DNA of 64,000 bases from Flavobacteriaceae bacterium UBA3591 (GTDB taxonomy: Bacteria; Bacteroidota; Bacteroidia; Flavobacteriales; Flavobacteriaceae), in the NCBI GenBank assembly GCA_002375695.1, contig DFMO01000003.1:434540-498539 (forward strand). Reading direction: 5' to 3'. A program made the translations under genes and the position numbers. Under the pieces are notes generated by a model, which did no database searches, had not been told where the DNA came from, and worked only from the letters and a program-made list of their open reading frames with translations. How positions within the stretch are numbered: the first letter of the stretch is position 1; every line of letters starts with the position of its first letter. Below are positions 46,691 to 55,312 of the stretch, in pieces.

Positions 46691-48262
46691 CTATTTCTCA
46701 ATTCTTTTAAAATTTAAATCTTGAAAATTAAAGCTAAAATCGGTTAATGGCGAAATAGGACTCATTGTAAAACCGGTTGCTTCCCCTTCGGTATTCAGCG
46801 TAAAATTAACAAAAGCATCTGCTTTTAAAGAGGCGTCGTTCCAACGCACAACGTAGGTAGTACCTTTGTAATAAGTCATTTTTCCAGTTAAATCTGGCGA
46901 TTTTTCTGCCTTAAATATTACAGTGTTTTTGTTTTGCGAAATAGCCACGTTTCCAAACCACGGGTCTTGGTAAGTTCCAGTTATATTTTTTGAATTGATA
47001 AGTTCTGTTTTATTTTTTCCTTGGGCAGCAATATTTTTTTCAACTTCTGCAATTACTTCGGCTTCTTTCGCTTCATTGGCCAATCTACGCTCATTGTATT
47101 CCTTAATTCGGTCTTCTCCTTTAATGCCTAAATATCCATCTTTAATTGAATTTGTAATGGCTCTAAACGCGGCACCGCTTTGTTGGTTTGTAAGTACAAT
47201 TATCCCTAATTCCATTTCAGGAATAATAGTTACTTGGCTTACAATCCCTATTAAACCTCCGGTGTGGGTAGCTTGAAAATTGCCGCTTACGTCGCTTAAA
47301 AACCATCCTAATCCGTAGGCAGTAAAATGTGTATTATAAGGTCCTTTTCTTCCTCTTACAATAGTTTGTGGTGTCCACATTTCGGCATGTGTTTTTTTAC
47401 TGAACAAACTATCTTGCAGCTTTTCGCCATATTTTCCTTGGTTAATTTGCGCCTGTACCCAAGTGGTCATATCGTTAATAGATGCGTAAATTCCGGCTGC
47501 CGGCGTAGCTATTTGCGTAAAAGTATCTGCTGTAAGTTTTAATTCGCCATTAACAGGAGCGTGCCCGTCAATTCTATTGTCATCTGCCTTTATTCTTGGA
47601 ATTGATAAAAACGAACGGTCCATATTTAAAGGCTTAAAAAAGTTTTCAGAAATATAGGTGTCGAAATCTTTACCAGATACGCGCGAAACAATTTCGCCTG
47701 CCACGATATAAAGTAGGTTGTCATAATCGTATTTACTTCTAAAAGAAGAAACTGGTTTTAGGTATCGCAGGTTGTGAATCATTTCTTCTTTGGTAGTAGT
47801 ATTAGCGGCGGGAAAAACCATTAAATCGCCAGCTCCCAATCCTAAACCGCTTCTATGTGTTACAAGGTCGCGAACTGTAAACTCGTGAGTTACGTAAGCG
47901 TTGTACAGTCTAAACTCTGGAATAATATCAATAACCTTTTTATCCCACGATAATTTGTTGGCATCAACAAGTTGCCCAAGTGCAGCGGTAGTAAATGCTT
48001 TAGTATTTGAAGCCACGCCAAAAAGTGTGTTTTCATCTACTTTTTTCTTAGTTTTTAGAGAGCTAACGCCATAGGTGTTTTTGTGGTACACTTTTCCATC
48101 CTTTAAAACTGCGACAGCCATGCCGGGAACATTAAAAGTTTGCATAGATTTTTGCACCAAACTGTCTATTTGCGACCCGCTTAAAACTTGACCGGTTGTG
48201 GGTAGAGTAGTGGCTAATACAATTGTGAATAATGCAAAAATTTTGAATGGAAATACTTTCAT
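46691..48262 (-). CDS. Serine hydrolase, class C beta-lactamase fold
   Basis: 523 residues: signal peptide (to about TTG, residue 24), penicillin-binding/esterase domain (about 30-370) with S85-x-x-K88 in GVASNTKAF, YDYDNLLYIV supplying the Tyr, and HTGGLIGIVS as the KTG-like box. A C-terminal DUF3471 domain (about 420-520) follows. Likely a periplasmic esterase or D-amino peptidase; nothing shows beta-lactam resistance. Confidence 0.9.
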   Translation of the reverse strand: MKVFPFKIFALFTIVLATTLPTTGQVLSGSQIDSLVQKSMQTFNVPGMAVAVLKDGKVYHKNTYGVSSLKTKKKVDENTLFGVASNTKAFTTAALGQLVDANKLSWDKKVIDIIPEFRLYNAYVTHEFTVRDLVTHRSGLGLGAGDLMVFPAANTTTKEEMIHNLRYLKPVSSFRSKYDYDNLLYIVAGEIVSRVSGKDFDTYISENFFKPLNMDRSFLSIPRIKADDNRIDGHAPVNGELKLTADTFTQIATPAAGIYASINDMTTWVQAQINQGKYGEKLQDSLFSKKTHAEMWTPQTIVRGRKGPYNTHFTAYGLGWFLSDVSGNFQATHTGGLIGIVSQVTIIPEMELGIIVLTNQQSGAAFRAITNSIKDGYLGIKGEDRIKEYNERRLANEAKEAEVIAEVEKNIAAQGKNKTELINSKNITGTYQDPWFGNVAISQNKNTVIFKAEKSPDLTGKMTYYKGTTYVVRWNDASLKADAFVNFTLNTEGEATGFTMSPISPLTDFSFNFQDLNFKRIEK

Positions 48263-48470
48263 AAGTGTACTTTTAAATTGACTTTTTAAAAGCGTTTAAG
48301 ATATAAATTTTTTGAATACCACTAAGCGGTGGTCAGCTTTATAATTTTGGCCCGCTTTGTGATTATTGCAACAATCAATTAATACAATCTTCACGATATT
48401 TTAGCTTTTTGCTATGAAGGGTTGTACAGGAGGCTTTGTACTTTGCAAATGAATTTAAAAAATCACAAAA

Positions 48471-49280
48471 ATGAAATTTCAATTTTTATCGATACTTTTC
48501 GCAACACTTATTTTATACAGCTGTGGCACCACGCAACATTCAAATATGGAAACCAATAACGCAACTGAATCTTCAATTACTGAAACCTTTTGGGTTTTAG
48601 AAACTTTTGATGGTGAAAAGGTAATTTCATCGCAAATAGATAGCGAAATTGGTTTTACCTTAAATGCAAACGAAAACCAAGTTACCGGATTTTCTGGTTG
48701 TAATAGATTTTTTGGAAGCTACACTTTAGATACTGAAAATAAAATAAAATTTTCGGGCTTAGGAGCAACAAAAATGGCTTGTCCAGACAGTGATTTTGAT
48801 GAAAACGAATTTTTAAAAATGTTTTCAGAGGTGAATAAATACAAATTTGTTGGCGATAGATTAGAGCTTTTGGCACAAGATAAAACGCCTTTGGCAAGTT
48901 TCAGAAAAGTGAATAAAACTGACAATGCAATCACCGAAAAATACTGGAAACTAACCGTTTTAGAAGGTAATAAAGTTGAAATGGCTAGCAACCAAGAACG
49001 CGAGGCTTATTTTATTTTAAAAACGCAAGAGAATAGAGTTACGGGTTTTGCGGGATGCAATACTTTTTCTGGAAGTTATAGTTTAGAAGAAGGCAATAGA
49101 ATTCGTTTTAGAAATATGGCAACTACCATGAAGGCCTGTCCCGATGTAAATTTTGACGAAAGTGATTTTTTAAAAGTGTTTGAATTGGCCGATAATTATT
49201 CAATAAATGACGATACTTTAACACTAAATGTTGGTAAACGGTCGCCATTAGCTGTTTTTAAAGCCGTTTATTTTAATTAA
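48471..49280 (+). CDS. Lipoprotein with two META domains
   Basis: 269 residues: lipobox LILYSC (Cys 18), then two META/HslJ domains (about 38-145 and 155-268) that clearly arose by internal duplication. Each contains VTGFxGCNxFxGSY and a later MKACPD/MACPD motif. HslJ-type proteins are linked to heat shock and envelope stress; the role here is unknown. The DUF2141 gene follows 34 bp later. Confidence 0.9.
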   Translation: MKFQFLSILFATLILYSCGTTQHSNMETNNATESSITETFWVLETFDGEKVISSQIDSEIGFTLNANENQVTGFSGCNRFFGSYTLDTENKIKFSGLGATKMACPDSDFDENEFLKMFSEVNKYKFVGDRLELLAQDKTPLASFRKVNKTDNAITEKYWKLTVLEGNKVEMASNQEREAYFILKTQENRVTGFAGCNTFSGSYSLEEGNRIRFRNMATTMKACPDVNFDESDFLKVFELADNYSINDDTLTLNVGKRSPLAVFKAVYFN

Positions 49281-49314
49281 ATTGGTGATCTCTTAAATTA
49301 AATTTTTCACATTT

Positions 49315-49731
49315 ATGAACGCTTTATTTCTGTTTCTTTACTTATTGTTTGCTACGCCAACTACCGAAAAACACACGTTAACAATAAATATTTCGAATAT
49401 TGAAAAAATTAAAGGAACAGTTGAAATTGGAGTTTTTAATACACACGAAAGGTTTTTAGAAGAAGGTCAGGCTTACAAATCAATTTCAGTAAAAGTTACT
49501 GCAAATACCCAAACGGTGGTGGTAAAAGATTTACCGCCGGGTATTTATGCGGTTTCTATGTACCACGATGTAAATTCTGACGGAGATTTAAACCGAAATT
49601 TTTTCGGAATACCAAAAGAGCCGTACGGTTTTTCAAACAATTTTAAACCTCGATTTTCGGCACCAAAATTTCAAGATTGTGAGTTTAAACTAGCATCTGA
49701 TTTCGAAATAGATATTGAATTAAGAGGGTAA
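49315..49731 (+). CDS. DUF2141 exported protein
   Basis: 138 residues: a short signal peptide (MNALFLFLYLLFATPT) and a DUF2141 domain with KGTVEIGVFNTHERFL, LPPGIYAVSMYHDVNSDGDLN and FFGIPKEPYGFSNN. Secreted or periplasmic, function unknown. Probably cotranscribed with the META lipoprotein; convergent with pntB. Confidence 0.9.
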   Translation: MNALFLFLYLLFATPTTEKHTLTINISNIEKIKGTVEIGVFNTHERFLEEGQAYKSISVKVTANTQTVVVKDLPPGIYAVSMYHDVNSDGDLNRNFFGIPKEPYGFSNNFKPRFSAPKFQDCEFKLASDFEIDIELRG

Positions 49732-49740
49732 AAGTAGTAG

Positions 49741-51129
49741 TTAAATCAACTTTAATTGATTCACCAGTTCTTGCAACGATGCCTTTGCATCACCAAATAG
49801 GATGCTGCAATTATCGAAACCAAAAAGCTCGTTTTGTACACCGGCGTATCCTTTTCCCATACTGCGTTTCATTACAACTACTTGTTTGCTTTGGTGGGCG
49901 CGAATTATAGGCATGCCGTAAACGGGGCTGTCTGGATTATTCTCGGCCGCTGGGTTTACTACGTCGTTAGCCCCAATTACTAAAACAGTGTCGTATTGCG
50001 GCATGTTTTCATTGCCTTCGTCCATTTCTTTTAATCGTGCGTAGGCTACATTTGCTTCGGCTAAGAGCACATTCATATGGCCAGGCATTCGTCCGGCCAC
50101 AGGGTGAATAATGTAATCTACTTGGGCGTTTCGCTTTTCCAAAAGTTGCTGTAACTGTCCGCAAATATGCTGTGCTTGTGCGACCGCTAAACCGTACCCA
50201 GGCACAATTGCAATTTTTTGAGCAAATGATAGGGCTAAGGCAGTTTCCGAAATACTTATTTCTTTAATATCTTGTTCTTGTTCGTCGGCAGCATTTTTAC
50301 CTTTTTTAAAGGTACCGGCAAGCACCTTCATCAAAGAACGGTTCATTGCCTTACACATTAAAAGTGTGAGTAAAATTCCTGCAGCTCCTACAAAAATACC
50401 ACCTGCAATCATTGCTTTATTGCCGTAAACAAAGCCGGCAAAGGCAGTGGCAATTCCCGTAATACTGTTTAAAAGCGAAATAACCACAGGCATATCTGCA
50501 CCCCCAATTGGCAGTACAAATAGTACCCCGTAAGTCATTGCAATTACGGCAAGCACATATAAAAAAACTGGAAAACTTATAGGTATTACGCCTATAAAGA
50601 AAAGGACGGGTAAAACCATCAAAGAAGTCAGTAATAATCTAGCAGAAATTATTACTGTTTTACTGCGGTTATCTTTTACTTTTCCGGCTAATTTTCGTTC
50701 AGCAATTATGCTTCCGGTTAAAGCAATAGCACCTGTAACCAACCCGGCCATTAGTAATATTTTATTTCCTAATAAGGCGGTAGCAAGATTCATTTGATTT
50801 ACTTCTACCAAACCTAAAAGCATGGCGCATCCACCCCCAGTAGCATTAAATAGAGAAACAAGTTGTGGCATTCCGGTCATTTCAACCTTACTCGATAATC
50901 TTTTTCCAATTACGGTTCCAATGGCAATGGCCAATAGCATTATTATTAAATTTAAATATGGAACAGTTTCAGAAACAGCGGCGATAAATGTTAAACATAC
51001 GGCCAATACCATGCCTATGGCGGCAAGTAAATTTCCTGATTTTGCATTTTTGGGTGAACTCATAAATTTTAATCCACCTATAAATGATACTGTAGCAATT
51101 AAATATCCTACTTCTATTACTGCGTGCAT
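49741..51129 (-). CDS. pntB: NAD(P) transhydrogenase subunit beta
   Basis: 462 residues: about nine membrane helices (1-275), then the NADP-binding domain III with VPGYGLAVAQAQH, AGRMPGHMNVLLAEANV, VIGANDVVNPAA and MKRSMGKGYAGVQN. With PntA1/PntA2 it couples proton flow to hydride transfer from NADH to NADP+. A terminator-like hairpin stands between pntA2 and this gene, so its expression may be uncoupled from the others. Confidence 0.95.
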   Translation of the reverse strand: MHAVIEVGYLIATVSFIGGLKFMSSPKNAKSGNLLAAIGMVLAVCLTFIAAVSETVPYLNLIIMLLAIAIGTVIGKRLSSKVEMTGMPQLVSLFNATGGGCAMLLGLVEVNQMNLATALLGNKILLMAGLVTGAIALTGSIIAERKLAGKVKDNRSKTVIISARLLLTSLMVLPVLFFIGVIPISFPVFLYVLAVIAMTYGVLFVLPIGGADMPVVISLLNSITGIATAFAGFVYGNKAMIAGGIFVGAAGILLTLLMCKAMNRSLMKVLAGTFKKGKNAADEQEQDIKEISISETALALSFAQKIAIVPGYGLAVAQAQHICGQLQQLLEKRNAQVDYIIHPVAGRMPGHMNVLLAEANVAYARLKEMDEGNENMPQYDTVLVIGANDVVNPAAENNPDSPVYGMPIIRAHQSKQVVVMKRSMGKGYAGVQNELFGFDNCSILFGDAKASLQELVNQLKLI

Positions 51130-51165
51130 TGGTTAGTTGTTGAAAAAGTGATTAGGAATAAATAA

Positions 51166-51216
51166 AAAGGCGTAAAACAAAGAACAATTTTTATTTGTGT
51201 TGTGTTTTACGCCTTT
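51166..51216 (-). terminator. Terminator-like hairpin between pntA2 and pntB
   Basis: AAAGGCGTAAAACA (51166-51179) / TGTTTTACGCCTTT (51203-51216), a perfect 14-bp stem. On the minus strand the tail is T-rich (TTTTTATTT), which fits an intrinsic terminator inside the transhydrogenase operon, or a processing site. Confidence 0.7.
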
Positions 51217-51240
51217 AATTTTGAATTAATAAATGAGGAT

Positions 51241-51537
51241 TTATTTTTTTGAATTGAACATTTTAAGCATTCGTCCGGTGACAAAAAACCCGCCCGAAAT
51301 ATTGAGAGTACCCAAAAAAACTGCAATTCCACCTAAGGTGAGGTTTAAATAATCATCTGCCGGCACCCGAAGCATAACAATTATAGCTCCTACTAAAATT
51401 ACACCACTAATTGCGTTGGCGCCACTCATAAGCGGTGTGTGTAGAATGGCTGGAACATTTGCAATTACTTCAATACCGATAAAAACACAGAAAATGACGA
51501 AATAAATTTCTTCAATATGTTGATTTAAAAATTCCAT
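51241..51537 (-). CDS. pntA2: NAD(P) transhydrogenase subunit alpha, part 2
   Basis: A 98-residue membrane subunit (domain IIa) with three hydrophobic helices; HTPLMSGANAISGVILVGA is the conserved core. Together with PntA1 it equals the single PntA of E. coli, as in the Rhodospirillum-type three-subunit enzyme. It starts 2 bp after the PntA1 stop. Confidence 0.93.
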   Translation of the reverse strand: MEFLNQHIEEIYFVIFCVFIGIEVIANVPAILHTPLMSGANAISGVILVGAIIVMLRVPADDYLNLTLGGIAVFLGTLNISGGFFVTGRMLKMFNSKK

Positions 51538-51539
51538 GG

Positions 51540-52673
51540 TTAGGCTGGTTGTAATGTTTTAGTAAAATGTGGATGGGACCATTCGCCTTTTTTTAGAATA
51601 CAACTTGCAGTTAAAAGCGGATCGTCGTTATTATTTTCATTCTTCTGTTTGTATTTTAAGAACGAGAAATAATTGTTTGAAAGCAATTGTGAGGCTGCCG
51701 CCGGAATTTCGGCCGAAAGATTAGAATTTCCAACAATTGTAACCCCGTGATGTTTTACAACTTCTTTATTTTTAGACAGCTCGCAGTTTCCACCTTGTTC
51801 GGCAGCTAAATCTATAATTATGCTTCCCGGTTTCATGGCTTCTACCGAGCGGGTTTCAACGAGCAAAGGTGCTTTTTTACCCGGAATATTTGCTGTGCTT
51901 ATTACAATATTTGCAGTGCGAATATGATTGTGAATTAATTCTTTTTGTCGCTGTAAGTATTCATCAGATTGTGCAACAGCATATCCACCGGCATTTTCAG
52001 ATTCGGTATAACCTGCTACTTCAATAAAGGTAGCGCCTAAACTTCGCACCTCTTCGCCAGCCGATTTGCGCACGTCAAAAGCCTCTACAACTGCACCCAA
52101 GCGTCGTGCTGTAGCAATAGCCTGCAATCCTGCAACACCTGCACCTAATACTAATACTTTAACGGGGGTAAGGGTGCCAGCGGCGGTAGTAAACATTGGG
52201 AATACGCCGTTATAAATTTCGGTTGCTTTAATTACCGCTCTATATCCAGCCAAAGATGCCATTGAAGAAAGAACATCCATTGATTGTGCAAGGGTAGTAC
52301 GTGGCAAAAGGTCTAAGCTATAAACTGTGGCGTTATTGTTTTTATAAGTCTCAAATTTAGTGTCATGAAAGAGGGGGTTGAAAAAACCAATGAAGCAACA
52401 ACCCCCCTTCATTTCCACTTCGCTAAAAGTATGACTTATGGATACGATGGTATCCGAATTTTTTAAAATTGATTCTTTTGATGCACCGTTGGCGCCTGCC
52501 TCGACATAATCTTTATCATCAATTTCAAGCGAACTGCCAAGCCCAGGTTCAAAAAGAACTGTAAGCTTTAATTCCCCGGTAAGACGCTTAACTTCTTTGG
52601 GCAACAAACAAACCCGAGGATCGTTTGGGGATTTAAGAATTCCTATTGTTTTGGGCTGTGGCTGTTCGCTCAT
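51540..52673 (-). CDS. pntA: NAD(P) transhydrogenase subunit alpha, part 1
   Basis: A 377-residue soluble NAD-binding domain I with alanine-dehydrogenase similarity: GILKSPNDPRVCLLPKEVKRL at the N-terminus, VLGAGVAGLQAIATARRLGAVVEAFDVR (about 170-197) as the Rossmann motif, and IDLAAEQGGNCE. True alanine dehydrogenase is excluded by the adjacent pntA2 and pntB. Follows a small coiled-coil gene with a gap of 18 bp. Confidence 0.94.
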   Translation of the reverse strand: MSEQPQPKTIGILKSPNDPRVCLLPKEVKRLTGELKLTVLFEPGLGSSLEIDDKDYVEAGANGASKESILKNSDTIVSISHTFSEVEMKGGCCFIGFFNPLFHDTKFETYKNNNATVYSLDLLPRTTLAQSMDVLSSMASLAGYRAVIKATEIYNGVFPMFTTAAGTLTPVKVLVLGAGVAGLQAIATARRLGAVVEAFDVRKSAGEEVRSLGATFIEVAGYTESENAGGYAVAQSDEYLQRQKELIHNHIRTANIVISTANIPGKKAPLLVETRSVEAMKPGSIIIDLAAEQGGNCELSKNKEVVKHHGVTIVGNSNLSAEIPAAASQLLSNNYFSFLKYKQKNENNNDDPLLTASCILKKGEWSHPHFTKTLQPA

Positions 52674-52691
52674 AAAATTTCTTAAAGGTTT

Positions 52692-53072
52692 TTATTTAGC
52701 CAATGCGCTAAAGTATTCTTCCTTAACTGTTCTATATTTTTTTAAGTGTGCCGAATAATTTTCTCGGTATTTTTCGTGTTCCGAAACATAAAACATATCG
52801 CAAGCAACATCTTCGCACTCTGCCGCCTTTGGAAGACTTTCTTTGTAATTTAGAAACTTATCGATAGCGGCTGCGTTATCTTGTTTTTCTTGGTTTAATT
52901 TTTCCAGAATTTGCTTTGCATTAAATGCCGATGCCAATTCGTTGCTACCTAAATTTAACAGATTGTCGATCTCTCTGTCAATATAATTAAGGTGGTCTAT
53001 CCAATTTTCCAATTCGATATAATTGTTCTTAAATGTTATTGCCTCGGGTGAATCGTGATTATAAATCTGCAT
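52692..53072 (-). CDS. Small coiled-coil hypothetical protein
   Basis: 126 residues, almost entirely helical and charged, with probable coiled coils at about 20-75 (IELENWIDHLNYIDREIDNL; AKQILEKLNQEKQDNAAAI) and two Cys in AAECEDVACD. No family recognised. Position between the Rnk-like gene and pntA suggests cotranscription with them. Confidence 0.75.
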   Translation of the reverse strand: MQIYNHDSPEAITFKNNYIELENWIDHLNYIDREIDNLLNLGSNELASAFNAKQILEKLNQEKQDNAAAIDKFLNYKESLPKAAECEDVACDMFYVSEHEKYRENYSAHLKKYRTVKEEYFSALAK

Positions 53073-53099
53073 GATTAAATTATTTTTTGTAGATATTAC

Positions 53100-53516
53100 T
53101 TACGACAGTACGTCAATATCTATTGGTTTTTCTGCTTGTTCTACTTTTGTAATTACAAGTTCTTTCGTGCCATTTGGGAAATTCCATATTACAGAATCAC
53201 CCTCGGCATAGCCCATTACCGCCGAACCCATTGGCGCTAAAATTGAAATTTTATTTGCGGCAATGTTTCTTTCGGTAGGGATTACTAATTGAAATTCGGT
53301 TTTCCAAGTGCCAGACTGTACAGTAACGCGACTGTTAAATCTAATTACATCTTCGGGCATTTGGTCGTGGTCATAAATAATTGCACTAGTTAATTCGCCA
53401 CTTAATTTTTTGAGTGAAACCTTGGTGTTTTCGTCTTTGTAATAGCTGGTTACATTTAGCAACCGCTTTAAAAAAACGAACTCCTTCTTTTCTAATATTA
53501 AATTTCCATATTTCAT
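53100..53516 (-). CDS. Rnk/GreA C-terminal-domain-like protein
   Basis: 138 residues. An N-terminal helix is followed by a FKBP-like GreA/GreB C-terminal domain: VTVQSGTWKTEFQLVIPTE, then ISILAPMGSAVMGYAEGDSVIWNFPNG (about 90-116). Proteins of this type (Rnk-like) bind RNA polymerase near the secondary channel but lack the long catalytic coiled coil of GreA. Here it may regulate nucleoside metabolism genes, as reported for Rnk; inferred only. Confidence 0.87.
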   Translation of the reverse strand: MKYGNLILEKKEFVFLKRLLNVTSYYKDENTKVSLKKLSGELTSAIIYDHDQMPEDVIRFNSRVTVQSGTWKTEFQLVIPTERNIAANKISILAPMGSAVMGYAEGDSVIWNFPNGTKELVITKVEQAEKPIDIDVLS

Positions 53517-53536
53517 GGTTTCTTATGGTATTATTG

Positions 53537-53584
53537 AAAGATGGAACACCAGATTTATGAATAATTCTGGGGTGTTCCATCTTT
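53537..53584 (-). terminator. Strong hairpin after the glutamate dehydrogenase gene
   Basis: A 14-bp perfect stem (AAAGATGGAACACC / GGTGTTCCATCTTT) is extended by AGA/TCT across a 2-nt bulge. It lies 15 bp after the dehydrogenase stop on the minus strand. The T tail is weak (CTTTC), so it may attenuate or protect mRNA ends rather than fully terminate. Confidence 0.75.
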
Positions 53585-53599
53585 GTGGGTTGTGTTTAA

Positions 53600-54895
53600 T
53601 TAAGGGAAAATACCTCTTAAAATGTACGCTTTTTCAATACGCTCAATAGCTATACTAAAAGCTGCTGTACGCATATCTACTTCCTTTTTTTCGGAATAAT
53701 CTGTAACTTTTAAGAAAGTAGTTTTTAGCTTTTTCTCAATTTTTTCTAAAATTTCGTCTAGCTGCCAAAGCTCTCCATTTCGGTTTTGAAGCCATTCAAA
53801 ATAACTTCCTATTACACCTCCAGAGTTACACATAATGTCTGGAATAATAGTAATACCACGTTCTAACAATATTTTTTCGCCTTCAATATCGGTTGGGCCA
53901 TTGGCACCTTCAGCAACTAAAGAGGCTTTAATAGTGTGAGCGTTGTGTTTTGTAATTTGGTTTCCTAAGGCTGCAGGGATAACAATATCGCAATCTAAGC
54001 CAAAGAATTCTTTCCCGTCCATTTCGGTAGCTTCTGGAAACCCTACAATACTTCCTTTATTTGCTTTACCGTAATTAAACAAATCGGTTACGTTAATTCC
54101 TTCTTTGTTTTGGATACTTCCAAATGCATCTTGTACACCAACAAGTTTTGCGCCTTCACCTTCTAAGAAATGTGCAGCCCAAAAACCTACGTTTCCAAAA
54201 CCTTGAACAATAAATTTTTTATCTTTTAAGCTTACTTTGTTTTTTTCGGCCCAAAATTTTATTGTTAAGAAAACGCCGTAACCCGTTGCACGGTCTCTAC
54301 CTTCTAAACCACCACTACCTACAGGTTTCCCGGTAACAACGTGCTGGTTTTTAGAACGCTCGCTCGTACTTTTGGTACTCATATAAGTATCTGCAATCCA
54401 AGCCATTGTTTGGTCGTTGGTATTTACATCTGGTGCAGGAATATCATGCTCTGGCCCAATGTTTTCACCTAAAGCATAGGTAAATCTACGGGTAATACGT
54501 TCTAATTCGCCTTTTGAATATTTTGAAGGATCTAATTGAATTCCTCCTTTTGCGCCACCATAGGGTAAGCCAGCCAACGAGGTTTTCCAAGTCATCCACA
54601 TGGCTAAAGCACGGGCAGCATCAATATCTACAGTAGGGTGATAACGTAGCCCCCCTTTATACGGGCCTAATGCGTTATTATGTTGTACACGATAACCCGT
54701 AAACACTTCTACATCTCCATTGTCCATTCGAACCGGAAAATTTATTATAATTTCAGTGTTTGTGATGCTGAGAATTTTGCGGACGTTGTTGTTTAGATCT
54801 ATCTTATCTGCAGCACTATTAAATTGCTCCAACACGTTATCTAACATTCCTTTTTTTAAAACTTTCGGTTTTTCCACGGTTTGTGTGTTTGTCAT
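53600..54895 (-). CDS. Glu/Leu/Phe/Val-type glutamate dehydrogenase
   Basis: 431 residues. GPYKGGLRYHPTVD (about 77-90) and LPYGGAKGGIQLDP (about 109-122) carry the substrate lysines, IPAPDVNTNDQTMAWIAD follows, and the Rossmann motif is VQGFGNVGFWAAHF. Compared with the gene at 40096 it belongs to the other main class, often NAD-linked and catabolic; cofactor choice cannot be read reliably. The start MTNTQTVEKPK is 12 bp after the small Cys-rich gene, with which it shares an inferred sigma-54 promoter. Confidence 0.92.
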   Translation of the reverse strand: MTNTQTVEKPKVLKKGMLDNVLEQFNSAADKIDLNNNVRKILSITNTEIIINFPVRMDNGDVEVFTGYRVQHNNALGPYKGGLRYHPTVDIDAARALAMWMTWKTSLAGLPYGGAKGGIQLDPSKYSKGELERITRRFTYALGENIGPEHDIPAPDVNTNDQTMAWIADTYMSTKSTSERSKNQHVVTGKPVGSGGLEGRDRATGYGVFLTIKFWAEKNKVSLKDKKFIVQGFGNVGFWAAHFLEGEGAKLVGVQDAFGSIQNKEGINVTDLFNYGKANKGSIVGFPEATEMDGKEFFGLDCDIVIPAALGNQITKHNAHTIKASLVAEGANGPTDIEGEKILLERGITIIPDIMCNSGGVIGSYFEWLQNRNGELWQLDEILEKIEKKLKTTFLKVTDYSEKKEVDMRTAAFSIAIERIEKAYILRGIFP

Positions 54896-54907
54896 TTAAT
54901 TAAGATT

Positions 54908-55081
54908 TTAAATAGTTGCCAATACTGGTTTTCTCTCTTTTATTTTCATTAGCGGTTTTGGCATTTCATTTTCTAAAGGGTCAAAGTCGCTGCACGAAAA
55001 CACCATGCTTTGGCTGTGTGTTAAAGCGCAATACGATGCGTGCACACATTCATTACATAGTTTAGTAGAATTCGCAATCAT
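54908..55081 (-). CDS. 57-residue Cys-rich protein
   Basis: ATG at 55081, stop at 54908-54910. Cys at 9, 12, 18 and 30 (KLCNECVHASYCALTHSQ; MVFSCSDFD) form CX2CX5CX11C, and the tail is basic (MKIKERKPVLATI). That spacing suggests a bound zinc or iron. It is 12 bp upstream of the glutamate dehydrogenase and follows the -24/-12-type promoter at 55110-55124, so it is the first gene of that unit. Its size explains why it is easily missed. Function unknown. Confidence 0.7.
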   Translation of the reverse strand: MIANSTKLCNECVHASYCALTHSQSMVFSCSDFDPLENEMPKPLMKIKERKPVLATI

Positions 55082-55109
55082 AGGTACTAATTGTTTGCCT
55101 TTTCATTTG

Positions 55110-55124
55110 GCAAGCTGTATGCCA
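55110..55124 (-). promoter_or_regulatory. Candidate sigma-54 (-24/-12) promoter
   Basis: The minus strand reads TGGCA-TA-CAGC-TTGC, matching TGGCAYR-N4-TTGC, with GG and GC separated by exactly 10 bp. The transcription start would be near 55098, about 17 nt before the Cys-rich ORF. A caution: the site is also a partial palindrome (TGGCA-N7-TGCCA). Confidence 0.65.
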
Positions 55125-55166
55125 TAAATCAAAAAATCTATAGCGAAAGACATAAACAGCTGAAAA

Positions 55167-55193
55167 TCAATCACATAATTGTTTTGTGATTGA
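55167..55193. promoter_or_regulatory. Inverted repeat, possible activator site
   Basis: TCAATCACA (55167-55175) and TGTGATTGA (55185-55193) are perfect 9-bp arms with 9 nt between. The site lies about 45-70 bp upstream of the -24/-12 promoter and downstream of the activator gene, where an enhancer-like site would be expected. TGTGA occurs a further time at 55196-55200. It could instead be a hairpin at the end of the regulator mRNA. Confidence 0.45.
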
Positions 55194-55312
55194 AGTGTGA
55201 TAAATTACTTTTTGGGGAGTATTTTCTGTGGTGGGTAATAATTCCCCACTTAAACTATTATTAAAGCAGGGGGTGAAGTGGTTTAAAAATGACGATTGTT
55301 TTGCGAATAGAA

